Source: Eonycteris spelaea (Eukaryota; Chordata; Mammalia; Chiroptera; Pteropodidae). Taken from it: a DNA stretch of 64,000 nt. A program made the position numbers and the translations under genes. The stretch lies in NCBI GenBank assembly GCA_003508835.1, contig PUFA01000285.1, positions 310,001-374,000 on the forward strand. The letters are read 5' to 3'. Under the pieces are notes generated by a model. The model worked only from the letters and a program-made list of their open reading frames with translations. It was not told the origin of the DNA and did no database searches. Shown piece after piece: positions 60,000-64,000 of the stretch. The stretch's first letter is position 1. Every line of letters starts with the position of its first letter.

Positions 60000-60440
60000 G
60001 GTGGGAAGGGTGTGGATTAGTCAAAACTGCTTGGTTGCAAATAACAGATGCCAACTCCAGCTTGCCGAGGCAAAGAGGAGAGTATGTCATAACAAGGCAG
60101 GGCTCCTACAAGCCTGGAGTTTGACAGGGCCTGGAGAAGGGACAGAAGGGATCAGGAAATCCTCAACTCTTCTCCTGTATGTCTGCCCCTCTCAGTATAC
60201 CACCTGCACCTTTCCAAGTGCACAGGTCCTGAGCTGGCACATGGCTGCCTCCCAGGGTCGGCATCTATAGAGGACAGTTTTACCTACCCAGAAAGCAGCC
60301 CAGCAATCCCCAGGACCGGACCAAGCTCTTGTGAGGAGGAGAAGCTGATTGGCCCAACTTGGGATATGTTTCCCCTCCTCTCCTGGTACCGTAGAAGAGG
60401 GCCTATTGACTCGCTGTTTGGACAGATAGCACAAGAATTA
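60000..60440 (+). mobile_element. Old mammalian interspersed repeat (family not named)
   Basis: Text such as 'gcttggttgcaaataacaga', 'tgccaactccagcttg', and near the end 'gaagctgattggcccaactt' matches a common old mammalian repeat that begins with 'ttgcaaataacag' and ends with repeated 'gattggcc' units. Diverged and non-coding. Confidence 0.45.
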
Positions 60441-62036
60441 TACACGGACTGAAGAGAAGAGCGATGGTTCTTTAATCTTCATTCTTCTTATCTCATATTT
60501 AGTTGGGATGGAGACTGAAATAAATTGAAAGGGGTCCCCTCAGCTCTTCATCCTCACATAGACATAGAGGTCTAAAGCAGCTCCAGGAAAAACTATCATG
60601 CTTTTTTCTCTCCAGCCTCCCATAGTAGGCTGTGAAACTAGTCTTAGACGCTAAAGTTTAGGCACTAAACTTAGATGTTAGCACATTTTGAAGCTGGAGT
60701 TACAGGACTCAACTGGAATTTGAATCAGGTGGCTGCAGCCAAAGCAGCTGATAGAGGACTGGGCTTCTGGGGCACTCCCCAGGGACAGGCCTCCTGCAAT
60801 GCTGCTCAACAGCTGGTGTTCCAGACAGGCCTCAGCAGGCATCTTCAGGCCTACTCAGAATCCCAAAGAAAGAGTTGGCCAAAAGGGGCTGTCTTGTTGC
60901 AGGATGTTAAATCCCTGAGTCTGCAAATTAAATAAGTAAATCAAGGAGATGCATCAGTCATAATTAACAAGGCTTTTGGGAAATTGACCTTTTAACTCAA
61001 ATGGGTCTGCTAGTTAGAGATAGAGTTTCTGCGCTGTCTCGGGATTGGTTGGAACACATTGCTGGAGCCAGGGAGGCAGTTAAATGCTCAAGACAATAGA
61101 ATTGGCAGCAGAACTATAGGCGCCAGAGGCTCTGCCTTCTCCTCTGGGTACGTATGGTGACAGGACAGCTCTGAAGAGCTGGGCCTCATTTAGGGAAGCC
61201 CTTTGGGCTTATTTCTCTTTTTAAAAATATATTTTGTAACTTCCAAAGAACAGAATATTTTTAAAAATTTGTTTGAAGAGTTTCATGAATCAGTGATGAG
61301 TTGCAATCTATTCAATATTTGTCTTTCCTCTCTGTTGTGTTTTCATCGAAGGGAATGCAGCGGTCATGCTTTCCAGTGGAATTTCAATGTGGGCACCTGT
61401 GTGCTGACATTGTGGGCAGCACAGGGCACCCCCACCCTTGAGCCTCAGTCATCTCACCTGTCAGAGGCGGGGCTGGACTAGGCAGTCTCAGCTTTAGTGT
61501 TCTCATCTACTAAGGAAACCTAGAGTTAGCCTTTACTTCCAGTCATACATCAATTTCTCCTTTTCTCTCTGCTCAATTTGCCTGAGATTTCTGCCTCCAC
61601 TGATGAGAGCTCTGCGGAGCAGAGTACAGAGGTGAACATGCTTGTAGACCAAGGTCCAGTGGTAGCCTCAGGGCACAGCAAGGAGGTGTCCTCTTCATGC
61701 CTCTCAGCTGAACATCACCGGGAATTTATTTTCTTGATATTAAGGGAATGCCTGCATTTTAGAATGCACCACAGAGCTTCCCCAAGGAAATACTACATAC
61801 TGAATTAAGTTTTGTGTTTTTGTTCACGCTCAACAGCACCATTAAAAACCAAGCTTTTGCCCGCCGCATCATAGCAGTGCTGGCAAGAAACAGAATAGGT
61901 TTGGCCAGGGTGATTGGCATTCTAGTGTAGGACAGCACCGGCCTCTGAAAGAGGACCTGGGCTGCTTTGGGTTTTCAAGCACTGTGAGAGCCCTTGGTGA
62001 GAAAGGCTTCCTAATAGACCTCTTTTATCCTCCCAG

Positions 62037-62171
62037 GCCTGGGCTGATGCCTTTCGAAGTAGTCCTGACCTCACAGGTGTTGTGCATATATACGAGGAGC
62101 TGAAGAGGAAAGGGGTCGAGTTTCCTATGGCGGATTTGGACGCTCTGTCTCCCATACACACACCACAGCGG
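62037..62171 (+). CDS. TOM1L2: TOM1L2 coding exon (probably exon 5): end of VHS domain
   Basis: A 135-nt, phase 0-0 exon with acceptor cttttatcctcccag|GCC and donor CAGCGG|gtaagc. It encodes 45 residues: [45 protein letters not shown]. Residues about 123-167 by human numbering: the last VHS helices and the conserved LSPIHTP exit into the linker. The W-A-D-A-F..P.L..V...Y..L...G..FP pattern is the VHS C-terminal signature. Confidence 0.98.
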
Positions 62172-63647
62172 GTAAGCTTCCAGCTGGCATTTTCTAGGAA
62201 GACCTATTGCAGAACAGGCAAGCCACTGCCACCACCCTTCTGCTGCTTCATTTGAATTATTCAGCTTGTCATCATGCTTTCTTAAAGCTTGAGGGCATTT
62301 CTTTTTCATAACAAGGGGATTGCAGGAGTGAGACAGCTGGTTGACTGGTGATTAAGTGGCAGCAGTGTCTCCCCCAGTTTCCACACTAACTGTGGAACAA
62401 TATAATAGCGGATCAGTTCAGACGTTTTCCATGGAAATGGTTGCTTGGGTGGAGCCATCCTGTGAGGGTTGTTAACACCTGCTTTTCAGAGGCCCCAGAA
62501 ATCTAGTGTGAGGATGCCAGCATCTCCCTTTGAGATCTCAGAGCACCGCAGTGGTCACAGTGCAGAGCTGCTGACTGTGTCACTGAGCATGGGCAAAGAG
62601 CAGTTTTTGTCTTTTTCAGATGTACAAGTTACTCAGATGGATCTAAATAGATCCAGAGCCATTATCAAATGGATCTGAAATTTATTTTGAGCTATGAATC
62701 TTCAGCATCAGCCCCAGACATCACTGAATTCCATCAGCCTTGGGATTCAAAGCCCATGGAAAGCCCAGTTAGAGGCCTCCCACTGAACTCCTACAACATG
62801 GGGCAGCTCTGTGCTTCAGGATTGAAAGCATGCAGGAGAAACCATTCATCCTATTCCAGATAAGCTAGGAGTACCTCTACTAGCTGGGAATCAGCCCCGG
62901 CCAGGGGTAGAGCCAGGAAGCTCCAGGGTCAGGGAGAGGCACCTTGTCTCAGAACACTCTTCCCTATTGGCCCCTATTTGCCCATCTTTGAAATAGGAGT
63001 AAGGACAGCATGTCTGTGTAGGTCTCTCATGTGAACACAATGTTCAGGAGGTTATTGGAGATGCCCAAAGAACAAACACAGGAATTATAGTTTTTCAAAG
63101 CAGTATTTTCATTCTGATCCTTCCAAACCACTTAGTATGCTTTGTGGAATAACACATAACCTGTTTTATTCTTCTAATAATGACACAGAACAGGGTTGTT
63201 GTTTCTATAATTACAAAGGACGTTCAGTAAATTGCATAATTACTATTTATAGTAGTCCATTTGTAAGGGCCAAAATGTAATTTTCTGGTACCAAATAAGG
63301 ATTCATGAGTAGCAAAACTTAATAGTAGTCCCCCTCTACTGGGATCCCTAGGTGGTCCTAATGAAACCATGACCAGAGCTCTCACCGAGTGCTCTCGCTG
63401 TTGCCTTTTGGAGTTGCTTTGCTTGGCTGTGAGGTATGTAGAGGGAGGAGACATTGGTAACCCCCTTCTCAGATGGAGAGACATGGGGAAGAGGGCTTCC
63501 TTGAGCAAAACAGGTCAGCAGTAAAGCTGGGCTCCCACCTCTTTGTAGGCAGTTGTGGCGGGAAGTGCTGCCGTGGGTGGGGTAGATGCCAGACCCAGTT
63601 GCACAGGCAGCCCAAGTGAATGGAGGACTTTGCTGTTGCCGTGCCAG
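62172..63647 (+). other. TOM1L2: TOM1L2 intron 5
   Basis: GT-AG intron of 1476 bp. I see no recognisable mobile element and no coding signal in it. The stretch 63080-63320 is AT-rich. Confidence 0.88.
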
Positions 63648-63806
63648 AGTGTCCCTGAAGTGGATCCAGCCACGACCATGCCCAGGTCCCAATCGCAGCA
63701 GAGGACGAGCACCAGCTCCTATTCTTCGCCTCCTCCTGCTCCCTACTCCGCTCCACAGGCCCCGGCTCTGAGTGTGACTGGCGCCATCACAGCCAATTCA
63801 GAACAG
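63648..63806 (+). CDS. TOM1L2: TOM1L2 coding exon (probably exon 6): Ser/Pro-rich linker before the GAT domain
   Basis: A 159-nt, phase 0-0 exon with acceptor ttgctgttgccgtgccag|AGT and donor GAACAG|gtactt. It encodes 53 residues: SVPEVDPATTMPRSQSQQRT, STSSYSSPPPAPYSAPQAPA, LSVTGAITANSEQ. Residues about 168-220 by human numbering. This is the low-complexity linker between VHS and GAT. The ITANSEQ end is the conserved entry to the GAT domain, which binds ubiquitin and Tollip and begins in the next exon, outside the window. The linker varies more than the VHS exons, as expected. The upstream open frame from 63555 is intron. Confidence 0.97.
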
Positions 63807-64000
63807 GTACTTGCATACTTCTAGGCCATAGGCTGCCAGCCAACTGTCCTCATTTACTCTTCCAAGAGACACATACAGAGTTCTTCCCAGACCAGGTACT
63901 GTGCTAAGTGCCAGTGACACACAGATGGAAGGACTCAGCCTCCTCTCCTGAGCCTCGTAGTTGTGTGGGGGAGACAGGGGTAAAGACGATCAGGACAGTG
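63807..64000 (+). other. TOM1L2: TOM1L2 intron 6 (start only)
   Basis: Begins with the donor gtactt. 63885-63925 (ccaggtactgtgctaagtgc) resembles a minus-strand MIR, cut by the window end. Confidence 0.8.

Larger units (their letters stand above)
53970..62036 (+). other. TOM1L2: TOM1L2 intron 4 and its content
   Basis: GT-AG intron of 8067 bp. It holds a G-rich tract (54221-54259), nested old repeats (54300-55290), L2 (55480-55770), (TC)26, a MIR, L1 (56890-57610), the tRNA-headed SINE (57862-58132), a second G-rich tract (58859-58891) and an old repeat (60000-60440). I see nothing recognisable in 58147-58858, 58892-59999 and 60441-62036. Confidence 0.9.
1..64000 (+). other. TOM1L2: TOM1L2 transcription unit (internal part)
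   Basis: The whole window appears to lie inside one gene on the plus strand. Five exons joined by GT-AG junctions give a continuous reading frame matching TOM1L2 (target of Myb1-like 2). It is closer to TOM1L2 than to its paralogue TOM1: exon 3 encodes [20 protein letters not shown], where TOM1 has, from memory, a different RAVKK.. stretch. The first coding exon, the GAT domain and the C-terminus are outside the window. That 1-40865 is intron 1 rather than intergenic is inferred from the phase-1 acceptor at 40866, which needs an upstream coding exon, and from the absence of any candidate first exon here. In human the gene lies at 17p11.2 near SREBF1 and DRC3; neither is seen here. Confidence 0.93.

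Noticed and set aside
1..64000. Endogenous retrovirus or integrated viral genes
   Set aside because: No LTR pair, primer binding site or gag/pol/env-like frame was recognised.
1..64000. CRISPR arrays, operons, insertion sequences or other prokaryotic systems
   Set aside because: Intron-exon structure and SINE/LINE content show a mammalian nuclear genome; no regularly spaced repeats were seen.

Overview
This is a mammalian genomic window with five coding exons of one protein-coding gene, TOM1L2 (plus strand), set in long repeat-rich introns. The organism is most likely a fruit bat (Pteropodidae). The evidence is a SINE at 2401-2661 that joins a tRNA-Val(UAC)-like head to an almost complete 5S rRNA-like body, and a second tRNA-Val(UAC)-headed SINE at 57862-58132. 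Hybrid tRNA/5S SINEs of this build (the MEG families) are, as I recall, described from megabats only. The species cannot be named from the sequence.

TOM1L2 encodes an endosomal adaptor with VHS and GAT domains. The visible exons are 40866-40950, 47605-47683, 53820-53969, 62037-62171 and 63648-63806. They are probably exons 2 to 6. They encode about 203 codons: nearly the whole VHS domain (four exons) and the first part of the Ser/Pro-rich linker. All junctions are GT-AG, the phases agree and there is no internal stop. Exon 1 (initiator Met and about 18 residues) must lie upstream, because there is no CpG-rich promoter-like segment in the window. The GAT domain and C-terminus lie downstream of 64000.

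Layout: 1-40865 is the 3' part of a very long first intron. It holds a HAL1 3' half (1-1239), the hybrid SINE, many MIR, L2 and L1 fragments, a full-length HAL1 flanked by a target-site duplication (17129-20479, minus strand), a dead BEX1/BEX2-type retrocopy (23043-23881, minus strand), an L1 ORF2 fragment (33868-34799) and a MER5A. Intron 2 (40951-47604) holds an L2 and an inverted MIR pair. Intron 3 (47684-53819) holds a TSD-flanked minus-strand L1 that was later hit by a very short LINE-3'-end insertion. Intron 4 (53970-62036) holds G-rich tracts, a pure (TC)26 microsatellite and the second SINE. Intron 5 (62172-63647) is almost free of recognisable repeats.

No tRNA, rRNA or other functional RNA gene, no CRISPR array and no second active protein-coding gene was found. 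Nearly all other open frames are chance ORFs in introns or lie inside repeats. No new biological system is evident. The most unusual items are the hybrid SINE, a pair of very short TSD-flanked insertions with a shared body (9721-9807 and 49947-50003), a 54-bp direct repeat of unknown origin, and the BEX retrocopy.
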